Assembly (NCBI GenBank): GCA_965249205.1
Contig: CBDFLL010000005.1
Coordinates: forward strand, 1-64,000
Length of the DNA: 64,000 bases
DNA from: JAQBVV01 sp965249205
Lineage (GTDB): Bacteria; Acidobacteriota; Vicinamibacteria; Vicinamibacterales; UBA2999
Direction: 5' to 3'
Of the stretch, positions 9,158 through 17,592 are shown one piece after another. The stretch's first letter is position 1. Each line of letters opens with the position of its first letter. The position numbers were made by a program, and so were the translations under genes. The notes under the pieces are model-generated. The model did not search any database. It saw only the letters and a program-made list of their open reading frames with translations, and was not told the origin of the DNA.

Positions 9158-9444
9158 CTAGTGGTCTGGTTGCGAATTAGCTAGCGCGTTTTCGGCTCCG
9201 GTCTACTTTGAAGAACTCGAAAACGCGTTAGGCATTCGGCCGGCTAAAGCGCTTTTCATGACCGTGTGGCGTTCGAGTAGACGCAATGCCGAAACACAAG
9301 GCTATTCGAAAAGCGCTCTATGCCCGCCCGTCTGGCGGCGTTGCTCCTCGGTCACATGCGCCCTGCATGCTCCGTCGCCGCGTCTGGCCAGTCGGGCGCC
9401 TCACCGCCCTCGGTGCACAAGCCAATTCGCAACCAAACCACTAG
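9158..9444. mobile_element. MITE-like element with 25-bp terminal inverted repeats and CTAG ends
   Basis: The left end (9158-9182) and the reverse complement of the right end (9420-9444) match at 23 of 25 bases, both beginning CTAGTGGT then TGGTTGCGAATT after one mismatch. Length is 287 bp and no gene fits inside. Internal inverted repeats can form hairpins: GCGTTTTCG (9186-9194) with CGAAAACGC (9218-9226), and AAGCGCTTTTC (9246-9256) with GAAAAGCGCT (9308-9317). It has the hallmarks of a non-autonomous element mobilised by a CTAG-targeting transposase. It abuts the IS5-like copy 1, sharing the CTAG at 9158-9161. Confidence 0.75.
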
Positions 9445-9497
9445 AACCTGGCAGACTGCCTGGCACGTGTCGCGTTTTGCCGTGGCTACGGCAGGCG

Positions 9498-10565
9498 CTA
9501 GAAGGGAAGCCGCGCTTGTGGTTCCGGTGCGGCGATCACCTCCGGGCCGAAGTTGTGCACACTCACGCCGAGCAGGCGAACCGGCCGGGTCCCAACCTCT
9601 GTCTTGTCAAGCAGCGCCAGCGCGCGCCCCACGATGGCATCGGCATCGCGTGTCGGGATGTCGCTGTGGCTTCTGGTGATGGTCGTGAAGTCGTGATACC
9701 GCACTTTGAGGGTCACAGTCCGCGCATACAGCTCGTGACTCACGAGCCGCGCCGCCGCGCTGGACGCCATCGTGCGAATGGCGTCGCGGATGTCGTCGAG
9801 GTTGGTCACGTCTTCGGCGAAGGTGCGTTCGCTCCCTGACGACTTCGGGTGACGCTCGGAGACGACCGGTCGGTCGTCGACGCCGTGCGCGAGTCGTTCC
9901 AGCAAGTCGGCCAGCGAGCCGACCGTTTCGCGGAGCATTCGGGGATCGACGGTGCGGATGTCCACCAGCTTCTTGATGCCGCGCGCGCGCAGTTTCTTTG
10001 CCGTGACGGGGCCGACGCCCCACAGGGCATCGATCGGCAACGACTGCAGGAACGTTTCCACTCGATCGGGCGCGATGACGGTCAGCCCGTCTGGTTTTTG
10101 CCACCCTGAGGCGATCTTCGCCAGAAATTTGTTCGGGGCGACGCCCGCTGAGGCCGTCAGACCGGTGCGCTCACGGATCTGATCCTTGAGCCGTCGCGCG
10201 ACGGTTGTGCCGAGCGGCTCGCCCCACGCGTTGTCCGTGACGTCGAGATACGCTTCGTCCAGCGACAACGGTTCCACCAGTGGCGTCACATCGCGAAACA
10301 TCGCGAACACCTGTTGAGAGACCGCGCGGTACTTCGTGAAGTCGGGACGAACGATCACGAGCGACGGACACAGACGTTTTGCTCTCGCCATCGGAATGGC
10401 CGAGCGGACGCCGAACGTCCGCGCTTCGTAGCTGGCTGCGGCGACGACGCCACGCTTGTCAGCGTCGCCCCCAACCGCGACCGGCCGGCCCCGCAGGTCC
10501 GGGTTGTCGCGCTGCTCGACCGACGCGTAGAAAGCGTCCATGTCCACGTGGAGAATCCGACGCAT
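9498..10565 (-). CDS. dinB: DNA polymerase IV (Y-family translesion polymerase)
   Basis: Pol IV copies past damaged bases with low fidelity. I set the start at ATG 10565 because the family begins RRILHVDMDAFYASVEQRD; an in-frame GTG extension to 10628 is less likely. Catalytic residues are visible in HVDMDAFYASVE and SLDEAYLDVT, the finger segment in AASYEARTFGVRS, and the little-finger domain near residues 240-340. The C-terminus EPQARLPF resembles a beta-clamp-binding peptide. At 355 residues it is full length. It lies 62 bp downstream of dut on the same strand and may be co-transcribed with it. Confidence 0.95.
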   Translation of the reverse strand: MRRILHVDMDAFYASVEQRDNPDLRGRPVAVGGDADKRGVVAAASYEARTFGVRSAIPMARAKRLCPSLVIVRPDFTKYRAVSQQVFAMFRDVTPLVEPLSLDEAYLDVTDNAWGEPLGTTVARRLKDQIRERTGLTASAGVAPNKFLAKIASGWQKPDGLTVIAPDRVETFLQSLPIDALWGVGPVTAKKLRARGIKKLVDIRTVDPRMLRETVGSLADLLERLAHGVDDRPVVSERHPKSSGSERTFAEDVTNLDDIRDAIRTMASSAAARLVSHELYARTVTLKVRYHDFTTITRSHSDIPTRDADAIVGRALALLDKTEVGTRPVRLLGVSVHNFGPEVIAAPEPQARLPF

Positions 10566-10627
10566 GGTGGATGACTGGGTCCCGAAGTCGTTGGGCGAGG
10601 TGTTCGGTCGCTGGCTCCGAGGCGCCA

Positions 10628-11059
10628 CTAGCTCCCGGTTGAGCCGAATCCGCCTCGTGTGACCTCGGCGATCTCGGTCACCTCCTGCCAGGACACGCGC
10701 TGGGCGGGGAGGACGATACCCTGAGCCAGCCGGTCGCCTCGCGTCACCTGGACCTCGGCCTTGGTGAAGTTCAGCACCTGCACCTTCACCTCGTCATCCG
10801 GACCGGAGTAGTCCGGGTCGACGACGCCGACTCCGTTGGGGATCACCAATCCGCGCTTGAGTGGCGTGCTGCTTCGAGCGAAAATGCCAAGGAAGTGACC
10901 GGTGGGCACCTGGATGACCAGGCCGGTCCTCACGAGCACGATCTGTCCCGGTGGTACGCGCACGTCGTGCGCGGCTGCCAGATCGAACCCAGCCGCTTCG
11001 TCGGTGCCATACGTGGGGAGAGCAATCGTGGGATCCAGCCGTCGTATTCTGAGCCGCAT
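10628..11059 (-). CDS. dut: dUTP diphosphatase
   Basis: The enzyme hydrolyses dUTP to dUMP, keeping uracil out of DNA and feeding dTMP synthesis. All five trimeric dUTPase motifs are seen in order: AAGFDLAA, FARSSTPLKRG, NGVGVVDPDYSG, RGDRLAQGIVLP and RGGFGSTGS. I chose ATG 11057-11059 because family members start MRLRIRRLDP; upstream in-frame codons read poorly. The 143-residue length is normal. This start codon overlaps on the opposite strand the start of the M16 peptidase (11058), both within one CATG. Confidence 0.95.
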   Translation of the reverse strand: MRLRIRRLDPTIALPTYGTDEAAGFDLAAAHDVRVPPGQIVLVRTGLVIQVPTGHFLGIFARSSTPLKRGLVIPNGVGVVDPDYSGPDDEVKVQVLNFTKAEVQVTRGDRLAQGIVLPAQRVSWQEVTEIAEVTRGGFGSTGS

Positions 11060-13898
11060 GAGCGCAGCATACCTGCTGCCGCTCCTCTTGGTCACCGCGG
11101 CCGCCAGCGCACAGGATCTGTCAGCTCCGCTCGGGCTCGATCCGGCCATTCACACCGGTACGTTACCCAACGGGCTTCAGTTTCTGATTCGCCAGAACGA
11201 TCTGCCCGAGAACCGCGCGTTCCTGCGCCTTGCCGTGAAGGCGGGCTCGATCGACGAGGCGGACGACCAGCGCGGCCTCGCGCATCTGCTTGAGCACATG
11301 GCGTTCAACGGGTCGGCGCATTTCAAGCCGGGCGAACTCGTGAGCTACCTCGAGTCGATCGGGGCGCGGTTTGGCGCGGACGTCAATGCCTACACGAGCT
11401 TTGACGAGACGGTCTACATGCTGGAAGTGCCGACCGATCGAGACGGCATCGTCGTGCGCGGCATGGAGGCGCTCAGTGATTTCGCCGGTGGCATCACCCT
11501 TGATCCAGAGGAGATCGACCGGGAGCGCGGCGTCGTCATCGAAGAGTGGCGTGGGCGGCAGGGCGCGGGCTCTCGTATGCGGACTGCGCAGATGGAAGCG
11601 ATCTTCGGCGAGTCACGGTACGTGGAGCGATTGCCCATCGGACTTCCCGACCTTCTCAGGACGGTCCCCGCGCAGCGTGTGCGCGATTTTTACGAAGAGT
11701 TCTACCGGCCCGATCGCATGGCGGTGATCGCCGTCGGTGACTTCGATCCGGCGGAGATGGAGGCGCTTATTCGTGCGCACTTCGGCGGTCTGCCGTCGCG
11801 CCGACCGGCGGAGAGGGGGCTTTACCCTGTCCCGTCGCACGCGGACACGCGCGTCGTGGTGGTGTCCGATCCCGAGGCGCAGGGCTCGTCGGTCAGCATC
11901 ATCCGGAAGCGGCCCGTCGAAAAGCTGCGTACGGCGGGTGAATACAGGCGTTCCACGATGGGTCGACTTGTTCGCGGCATGGTGAGGGACCGGTTCTCAG
12001 AGATTGCGCGTCGCCCGGACGCGCCCTTTCTTCGCGCGTCGCTCGGGGGCGGCGGAGTGGGTAGAGACGTGGAAAGTGTCACCGTGTCCGCACGCGTCAA
12101 CGATGGCGCGATCGTGCAGGGGCTTGAGGCGCTGGCGCAGGAGGTCGCGCGGCTGGACCAGCACGGTTTCGGCGAGGCAGAGCTTGACCGGGCCAAGAAG
12201 GATCTGATGGCGAGGTTCCAGCGCGCCTATAACGAGCGCGACAGAGCGCAGAGCGGACAACTGGCGTCGGAGTTGCTTCGCTATTTCCTGACCGATGAAG
12301 GCGCTCCTGGTATCGACGCCGAGCTCGATCTGGTACAGCGCTTCGTGCCGGGGATCACCGTGGCCGAGGTCAACGCATACGCACAAGAACTCTTCGGCGA
12401 GGACAATCGCGTCGTCGTGGCCTCGTCGCCGGAGAAGGACGGCCTGCTCGCGGTCACCGAGCCGGGTCTTCGCGATGCACTGCGCGCGGGCAGCGCCGCG
12501 CCAGTCACCGCGTGGCAGGATGACAGCACGGGTCGCGAGTTGATGTCCGAACCGCCGACGCCGGGCACGGTGCGCGCCCGGCGGGAGATTCCTGAGATCG
12601 GCGTGACGGTACTCACGCTGTCGAATGGCGTCGAAGTCTGGCTGAAGCCGACGGATTTCCGTAACGACCAGGTTGCTTTCCGCGCCTATGCCAGAGGTGG
12701 CGCATCGCTCGCATCGCCAGCGGATTTCCTCAACGCATCGCTCAGCACGTCGCTCGTAGGCGTGTCCGGCGTCGGCGGCCTCTCGCCGACCGACCTGGGC
12801 AAGGTCATGGCTGGCCGCATCGCCAGTGCGTCGCCGTACATGGACAACTACACACATGGCATCTCGGGTGGCGGCACGCCAGGTGACCTCGAGGCCGCCC
12901 TCCAGTTGGTGTACCTGTCCTTCACGGCGCCGAACCGGGACGCATCAGCGTTCGACCTGATGAAGAGCCGGATGGCAGCGAGGTTGGCGAACCAGGATCA
13001 GAGTCCTGGGGCCGTGTTTGGTGATCAGGTCCGGCGGCTGGCAACGATGGATCACTATTCTGTTCGGCCCATGCGGTCAGAGGACCTTGACGGCCTGGAT
13101 GCCGATCGCATGCGCGCCTTCCACGCCGAGCGTTTCAAGAATGCCGCCGACTTCACCTTTTTCTTCGTTGGAGCGTTCACCGTTGACGAGATCACGCCGC
13201 TGCTCACCACCTACCTCGCTTCGCTGCCGTCCACGGGCTCGGCGCAGTCGCGATGGACCGACATGGGACTGCACTTCCCGGAGGCGATGCTGCGGGAGAC
13301 TGTGCGGAAGGGAAGGGAGCCGCGGAGTCAGACCGCGATCATGTTTTTCGCCGACACGGGTCTCGACGAGTTTGAGACGCATCGTCTGCGGGCAGCCACG
13401 AGCATCCTTCAGCAGCGGCTGCGTGAGGTCCTACGCGAAGAATTGGGCGGAACGTACTCGGTAGGGGTGCGCTATTCCGATACGTCGCCGCAACCTGGGT
13501 ATGGCACCACGAGCGTGCAGTTTGGCAGCGCTCCCGAAAACGCGGAGCGCCTGACCGGTGTGGTCATGGACGAACTTGACCGGCTCCGGCGGGACGGTCC
13601 GTCAGACACGGAGCTGCAGGTGGTGAAGGAGACTGAACTCAGAGCGCTCGAGGGCTCGCTGCTCCAGAACGGGTACTGGCTGAGGTCTTTGCAGGCGATG
13701 CACATGCTTGGTCGGGATCCGCGGGGCATCCTGCGGCGCGGTGAGCGGACGGAGTCGCTGTCCAAGAAGAACATTCACGCGGTGGTTCGCAAGTACTTTC
13801 CGCCCGATCGTTTCGCCGTCGTCACGCTGATGCCGGAGACCGACCCGATTGAGAACGGCGTGCCGCAAGGCGATTTGGAACCAGTGGCCGCGCGCTGA
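11058..13898 (+). CDS. M16 family metallopeptidase (insulinase/pitrilysin-like), exported
   Basis: A 946-residue zinc peptidase with a signal peptide (MSAAYLLPLLLVTAAASAQ), so periplasmic or outer-membrane associated. The inverted zinc motif is H76-L-L-E79-H80 in AHLLEHMAFNG, with the third ligand region in DRERGVVIEEWRG downstream. Two peptidase-like halves follow (about 30-500 and 540-940); the second lacks HxxEH, as usual. RREVLREELGGTYSVGV-type sequence near residue 800 is the conserved R/Y region. The start at 11058 is set by the signal peptide. It is probably involved in degrading peptides in the envelope. Confidence 0.93.
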   Translation: MSAAYLLPLLLVTAAASAQDLSAPLGLDPAIHTGTLPNGLQFLIRQNDLPENRAFLRLAVKAGSIDEADDQRGLAHLLEHMAFNGSAHFKPGELVSYLESIGARFGADVNAYTSFDETVYMLEVPTDRDGIVVRGMEALSDFAGGITLDPEEIDRERGVVIEEWRGRQGAGSRMRTAQMEAIFGESRYVERLPIGLPDLLRTVPAQRVRDFYEEFYRPDRMAVIAVGDFDPAEMEALIRAHFGGLPSRRPAERGLYPVPSHADTRVVVVSDPEAQGSSVSIIRKRPVEKLRTAGEYRRSTMGRLVRGMVRDRFSEIARRPDAPFLRASLGGGGVGRDVESVTVSARVNDGAIVQGLEALAQEVARLDQHGFGEAELDRAKKDLMARFQRAYNERDRAQSGQLASELLRYFLTDEGAPGIDAELDLVQRFVPGITVAEVNAYAQELFGEDNRVVVASSPEKDGLLAVTEPGLRDALRAGSAAPVTAWQDDSTGRELMSEPPTPGTVRARREIPEIGVTVLTLSNGVEVWLKPTDFRNDQVAFRAYARGGASLASPADFLNASLSTSLVGVSGVGGLSPTDLGKVMAGRIASASPYMDNYTHGISGGGTPGDLEAALQLVYLSFTAPNRDASAFDLMKSRMAARLANQDQSPGAVFGDQVRRLATMDHYSVRPMRSEDLDGLDADRMRAFHAERFKNAADFTFFFVGAFTVDEITPLLTTYLASLPSTGSAQSRWTDMGLHFPEAMLRETVRKGREPRSQTAIMFFADTGLDEFETHRLRAATSILQQRLREVLREELGGTYSVGVRYSDTSPQPGYGTTSVQFGSAPENAERLTGVVMDELDRLRRDGPSDTELQVVKETELRALEGSLLQNGYWLRSLQAMHMLGRDPRGILRRGERTESLSKKNIHAVVRKYFPPDRFAVVTLMPETDPIENGVPQGDLEPVAAR

Positions 13899-13994
13899 TG
13901 CAAGGCCGGGCGAGGCGTGGCGGTCAACGCGCGTGCGTGCGGCTCGAGGCCTTCGGGCAGCCCAACGTCAACATGGACGTGAGAGAGTGACGAC

Positions 13995-14474
13995 ATGGCG
14001 ATTCAGGTAGGCGAAACGATTCCGTCTGTGACGATGAAGGCGACCGATATGACGGACGTCAAGACCGACGATCTATTCCGCGGGAAGAAAGTGGTGCTGT
14101 TTTCGGTCACCGGTGCGTTTACGCCGACCTGTTCCAATCAGCACCTGCCCGGCTTTGTCACGCACGCCGACGCGATCCGCGCCAAGGGGGCTGACGACAT
14201 CATTTGCGTCTCGGTGAACGATGCGCACGTGATGGAGGCCTGGGGGAGGGAGCAGCACGTGGGTGACAAGATTCGGTTGGTCGCTGACGGCAACGGCGAC
14301 CTCGCACGGGCCCTCGGCCACTATTTCGACGGCTCGATGATCGGATTCGGCCTCCGGTACCAGCGCTTCGCGGCGATCGTCGACGACGGCACGGTGACCA
14401 GGATCGACGTTGAAGACGGCCCGGCGTTCGACGTGAGTAGCGCCGAGTCGGTACTCGCCGCGCTGGATAGTTGA
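13995..14474 (+). CDS. Peroxiredoxin (Prx5-type, redoxin family)
   Basis: A 159-residue thiol peroxidase reducing H2O2 or organic peroxides. The peroxidatic cysteine is C46 in VTGAFTPTCSNQHLPGF, the Prx5 signature; the conserved Thr three positions before Cys is present. No second conserved cysteine is seen, so it probably acts as a 1-Cys enzyme resolved by glutathione or another thiol. VNDAHVMEAWGREQ is also characteristic. It starts at ATG 13995 and appears to be a single-gene unit. Confidence 0.93.
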   Translation: MAIQVGETIPSVTMKATDMTDVKTDDLFRGKKVVLFSVTGAFTPTCSNQHLPGFVTHADAIRAKGADDIICVSVNDAHVMEAWGREQHVGDKIRLVADGNGDLARALGHYFDGSMIGFGLRYQRFAAIVDDGTVTRIDVEDGPAFDVSSAESVLAALDS

Positions 14475-14524
14475 TGTCCCCCTCCCGGTAGGTCCTGCAG
14501 GCCGTTTAGGCATAAGCTGTCGGC

Positions 14525-15127
14525 ATGCGCATTCTTCTTGTCGGTGCCTCCGGCACCATAGGTTCGGCCGTTGCCGCCGCATTGAGCGGACGGCACGAGT
14601 TGATTCTCGCGAGCGTCCAGAAGTCGCCTGAGCAGGTCGACATTGCGGACCCGGCGTCGATCCGCGCGCTTTTCGCGCGCGTCGGCCGCGTGGACGCGGT
14701 CGTCAGCGCCGCCGGCCGGGCAGCGTTCAAGTCCTTGACTGATCTTGGGGACGAAGACTTCGATCTGAGTCTTTCCAACAAGCTGATGGGGCAGGTCAAC
14801 CTGGTGCGTTTGGGGCTGGCGTCGGTGACCGATGGCGGCTCATTCACGCTGACGGCCGGGTATCTGGCGCGGCACCCGATACCGGGTTCGGGAGCCGTGA
14901 GTCTCGTCAATGCCGGGTTGGAAGGTTTCGGCCGTGCCGCTGCGCTTGAGGCGCCGCGCGGCATCCGCGTGAACGTCGTGAGCCCGCCATGGGTGACCGA
15001 GACGCTGCTGAAACTGGGTCGGTCGCCGGATGACGGCCTGGCCGCGGCGACCGTCGCGCAGGCCTATGTGAGCAGCGTGGAAGGCACGATCACCGGACAG
15101 GCCATCGATCCCAGGGCTGAGTCATGA
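14525..15127 (+). CDS. Short-chain dehydrogenase/reductase
   Basis: A 200-residue NAD(P)-binding protein of the short SDR subtype. The glycine-rich turn GASGTIGSAVAAAL is at residues 8-21, followed by VDAVVSAAGRAAF, the Asn/Ser region near LSNKLMGQVNLVR, and the C-terminal INVVSPPWVTET-like segment (RVNVVSPPWVTETLL). The usual YxxxK is not obvious: the position reads AVSLVNAGLEGF, so the catalytic Tyr/Lys pair may be absent, as in some short SDRs. It overlaps the next gene by four bases (ATGA), implying translational coupling. Confidence 0.85.
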   Translation: MRILLVGASGTIGSAVAAALSGRHELILASVQKSPEQVDIADPASIRALFARVGRVDAVVSAAGRAAFKSLTDLGDEDFDLSLSNKLMGQVNLVRLGLASVTDGGSFTLTAGYLARHPIPGSGAVSLVNAGLEGFGRAAALEAPRGIRVNVVSPPWVTETLLKLGRSPDDGLAAATVAQAYVSSVEGTITGQAIDPRAES

Positions 15128-15582
15128 TCGGCCGGGTTGCGTTGAGCGTCGTGCTGGCCGTCATCTGCGCCACGTCGGTCGCCGGTGCGCAGTCTCGGTC
15201 CATGCAGGGGGATCGTGAAGCACTCATTCAGCTTGAGCGAGACTGGGACGAGGCGTTTCATCGCAAGGATGTCGCCTTCGTCGAGGACGTCCTGGCTGAA
15301 GAATTCATGGCCACCTACGGTGACGGGACGCGTGTCGATCGAGCGCAGGAACTGGAGATGATTGCGACCTTCAACCTGCAGATCGACTCGTCAACGGTGG
15401 ATGACTTCACCGTGAACCTGTACGACGACGCGGCCGTCGTCTGGTTTACGCAGCATCTGGTGGGCCCGAGCCAGGGGCAGACGCTCGAGCTGACGTACCG
15501 CTATATGGATGTCTTCGTCTTTCGCGACGGCCGGTGGCAGTGCGTGGCCAGTCAGAGCACGCAGGTGACTGAGACGCCTTGA
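15124..15582 (+). CDS. Exported NTF2-like protein (DUF4440/SnoaL-like)
   Basis: A 152-residue protein with signal peptide (MIGRVALSVVLAVICATSVAGA) followed by an NTF2-like alpha+beta fold: REALIQLERDWDEAFHRKDVAFVEDVLAEEF, DFTVNLYDDAAVVWF, and the ending VFRDGRWQCVASQSTQV, typical of DUF4440 proteins. Function in the family is unknown; many are exported small-molecule-binding proteins. It is coupled by ATGA to the SDR upstream and lies 21 bp before IS5-like copy 2. Confidence 0.85.
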   Translation: MIGRVALSVVLAVICATSVAGAQSRSMQGDREALIQLERDWDEAFHRKDVAFVEDVLAEEFMATYGDGTRVDRAQELEMIATFNLQIDSSTVDDFTVNLYDDAAVVWFTQHLVGPSQGQTLELTYRYMDVFVFRDGRWQCVASQSTQVTETP

Positions 15583-15603
15583 GTCCGGCGCGCCTCAGTC
15601 AGT

Positions 15604-16906
15604 CTAGCAGGCTGCTGAAAAACTCCGTGAAATGGGATCGACAGATCGATCCCGGCGTACTACCATGCTCCCAACACCGCTGAAGGGAGCCCCATCATGC
15701 GCGGACACGATGAGCAAAGCACTCACATGTTCAGCTACCTGTCGCCGGAACAGCGCGTGCCAGCCGACCATCCGCTCCGCGCGGTTCGCGCGCTGACGGA
15801 CGAAGCGCTGAGAACGATGTCGCGCAGGTTCGCCGGCCTGTACGCCAACACAGGGCGTCCGTCGATCCCGCCGGAACAGCTGCTGCGCGCGTTGTTGCTG
15901 CAGGTGCTCTACACGGTGCGGAGCGAGCGGCTGCTGATGGAAGAGCTCAATTACAACCTGCTGTTCCGCTGGTTCGTGGGCTTGAATTTGGACGACCCGG
16001 TTTGGCATCCCACCACGTTTACCAAGAATCGCGACCGGCTGCTGGCGGGCGATCTCGCGGCCGCCTTCTTTGATGCGGTGCAGGCCCACGCGCGGGCGGC
16101 CGGGCTGCTCTCGGACGAACACTTCACTGTGGATGGGACCCAATTGGAAGCGTGGGCCAGCCTGAAGAGCTTTCGGTGCCGGGACGCGGCGGAGAGCGAC
16201 CCGCCCGATGACCCCGGGAATCCCACGGTCAACTTCCACGGGGAGCGGCGGCGCAACGACACGCACCAGTCGACGACCGATCCGGAGGCGATGCTGCCTC
16301 GGAAGGGCCAGGGGAAGGAAGCCAAGCTGGCGTATCTGGGCCACGTGCTGCTGGACAATCGACAGGGACTTGTCGCCAACGTCTGCGCGACTCACGCGAC
16401 GGGGACCGCCGAACGCGAGGCAGCGGCGCTGTTGCTGGAGGCCAGCGCGCCGCCGGGCAGCACGGTCGGGGCGGACAAGGGCTACGATGTGGCAAGCTTT
16501 GTGGCCGCTGTCCGTATCCGGGCCGTCACGCCCCACGTTGCTCAGAAGGTCCGCTGGAGTGCGATCGATGGCCGGACCACGCGGCATGCGGGCTATCACG
16601 TCAGTCAGCGGAAACGGAAACTCGTAGAACAGGTCTTTGGCTGGATGAAGACCGTCGGCGGCTTGCGCAAACTCCGGCATCGCGGTGTCGCCCTCGTGGA
16701 TTGGCAGCTTACCTTCGCCGCCACGGTCTATAACTTGGTCCGGCTGCGGAATCTGGAGGCGAGGTGTCCCTGATCACCGGCCGCGCGTGTCGCCGGCCCC
16801 TTGATCGGGGCCAGCGCACAGCCGTGCGCACCGTTGTCGGTCGGTGGTGACTCGCATGATCCTTAGAAAACGGCCCGATCACCCGGGTTCTTCAGCAGCC
16901 TGCTAG
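15604..16906 (+). mobile_element. IS5-like element, copy 2, intact
   Basis: A 1303-bp unit bounded by CTAG at 15604-15607 and 16903-16906, with 20-base inverted repeats (one mismatch) starting ctagcaggctgctgaa. It holds a complete transposase. The right-hand CTAG includes, on the minus strand, the TAG stop of the metallopeptidase gene (16903-16905). CTAG is a known preferred target for several IS5-family members; because CTAG is palindromic the exact element/duplication boundary is ambiguous by up to four bases. Confidence 0.93.
15697..16773 (+). CDS. IS5 family transposase
   Basis: A 358-residue DDE transposase. The N-terminal DUF772 region runs from MFSYLSPEQRVPADHPLRA to NYNLLFRWFVGL. Catalytic segments follow: HFTVDGTQLEAWAS (first Asp), GADKGYDVASF (second Asp) and KLVEQVFGWMKTVGGLRKLR (Glu of the Y-x2-R-x3-E-like region). 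The SLKSF-to-GQGKEAKLAYLGH linker is seen in this subgroup. The reading frame is intact and the terminal repeats are present, so the element may be active. Assignment to IS5 is from memory of the family, not from a search. Confidence 0.9.
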   Translation: MRGHDEQSTHMFSYLSPEQRVPADHPLRAVRALTDEALRTMSRRFAGLYANTGRPSIPPEQLLRALLLQVLYTVRSERLLMEELNYNLLFRWFVGLNLDDPVWHPTTFTKNRDRLLAGDLAAAFFDAVQAHARAAGLLSDEHFTVDGTQLEAWASLKSFRCRDAAESDPPDDPGNPTVNFHGERRRNDTHQSTTDPEAMLPRKGQGKEAKLAYLGHVLLDNRQGLVANVCATHATGTAEREAAALLLEASAPPGSTVGADKGYDVASFVAAVRIRAVTPHVAQKVRWSAIDGRTTRHAGYHVSQRKRKLVEQVFGWMKTVGGLRKLRHRGVALVDWQLTFAATVYNLVRLRNLEARCP

Positions 16907-17592
16907 CGCCGTCCGCCGATCAGACCAGATCGCCACAGGAAATACAGCAGGGTCAGCAACGTGCTGACGGCCGCGGCCACATACGTCAACGCTGCCGCGT
17001 TCAACACCGCGTCCACACCTCTGCGTTCCTGCGCTGTGACGATGCCATGTTCCACGATGAGTGCTTTTGCGCGGCTGGTGGCGTCGAATTCAACCGGGAG
17101 CGTGACGACCTGAAACAGCAGGACGGCCGAAAACAGCACCGCCCCGACCAGCACCATGTTGGTCGACGCCATGAAGACACCGATCATCATCGCGAAGTAG
17201 CCGATACTGGAGCCGATTTTCGCCGTCGGCACTAGTGCCGAGCGCGCCCAGAGCGGCGCGTAGTGTCTGGCGTGCTGAATCGCGTGCCCGGCTTCGTGTG
17301 TGGCGACGCCCACGGCCGCGACCGAGTCCGAGCCGTACACGGACTCCGAGAGCGCAAGCGTCTTGGACACCGGGTTGTAGTGGTCCGACAGCACGCCCTT
17401 GGAGCGCACGATCTTCACGTCCGAAATGCCCGCGCCACGCAGCAGGACCTGGGCGGCTTCAGCGCCCGTCAACCCGCGCGCCGTGCGCACCTTCGAATAC
17501 TTCTTGAACGAACTCTTCACCCGCGAGCTGGCCCACAGCGATAGCCCGAGGCCGGGGAGTACGAAGAGCAGGTACATGGGATCAAATATCAT
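16903..17592 (-). CDS. YugP-like zinc metallopeptidase (integral membrane)
   Basis: A 229-residue membrane protein with the zinc-binding motif H99-E-A-G-H103 in GVATHEAGHAIQHARHY and the preceding segment SVYGSDSVAAVG, both conserved in the YugP/neutral zinc metallopeptidase family (PF04298). Hydrophobic spans occur at residues 5-20, about 120-170 and 195-222. Substrates are unknown. The stop codon TAG lies within the CTAG used by IS5-like copy 2, so the C-terminus (SGLIGGRR) is preserved exactly at the insertion point. It starts at ATG 17592. Confidence 0.9.
   Translation of the reverse strand: MIFDPMYLLFVLPGLGLSLWASSRVKSSFKKYSKVRTARGLTGAEAAQVLLRGAGISDVKIVRSKGVLSDHYNPVSKTLALSESVYGSDSVAAVGVATHEAGHAIQHARHYAPLWARSALVPTAKIGSSIGYFAMMIGVFMASTNMVLVGAVLFSAVLLFQVVTLPVEFDATSRAKALIVEHGIVTAQERRGVDAVLNAAALTYVAAAVSTLLTLLYFLWRSGLIGGRR

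Larger units (their letters stand above)
6565..9161 (-). mobile_element. IS5-like element, copy 1, interrupted by an IS481-like element
   Basis: The ends are CTAG plus a 16-base inverted repeat (ctagcaggctgctgaa then a/g, aac), identical to copy 2 at 15604-16906. Removing the inner element and its 2-base duplication leaves 1303 bp, exactly the length of copy 2. The transposase reads on the minus strand. Against copy 2 I saw two substitutions (6613 T versus C; 8711, giving Ile instead of Leu in the transposase), so the copies diverged recently. The left CTAG contains the stop codon of the cyclophilin gene and the right CTAG is the boundary of the MITE-like element. Confidence 0.93.

Noticed and set aside
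15604..16680. 358-codon minus-strand frame inside IS5-like copy 2 (and its counterpart at 8205-9161)
   Set aside because: Antisense of the transposase; Arg/Pro-rich translation without recognisable domains.
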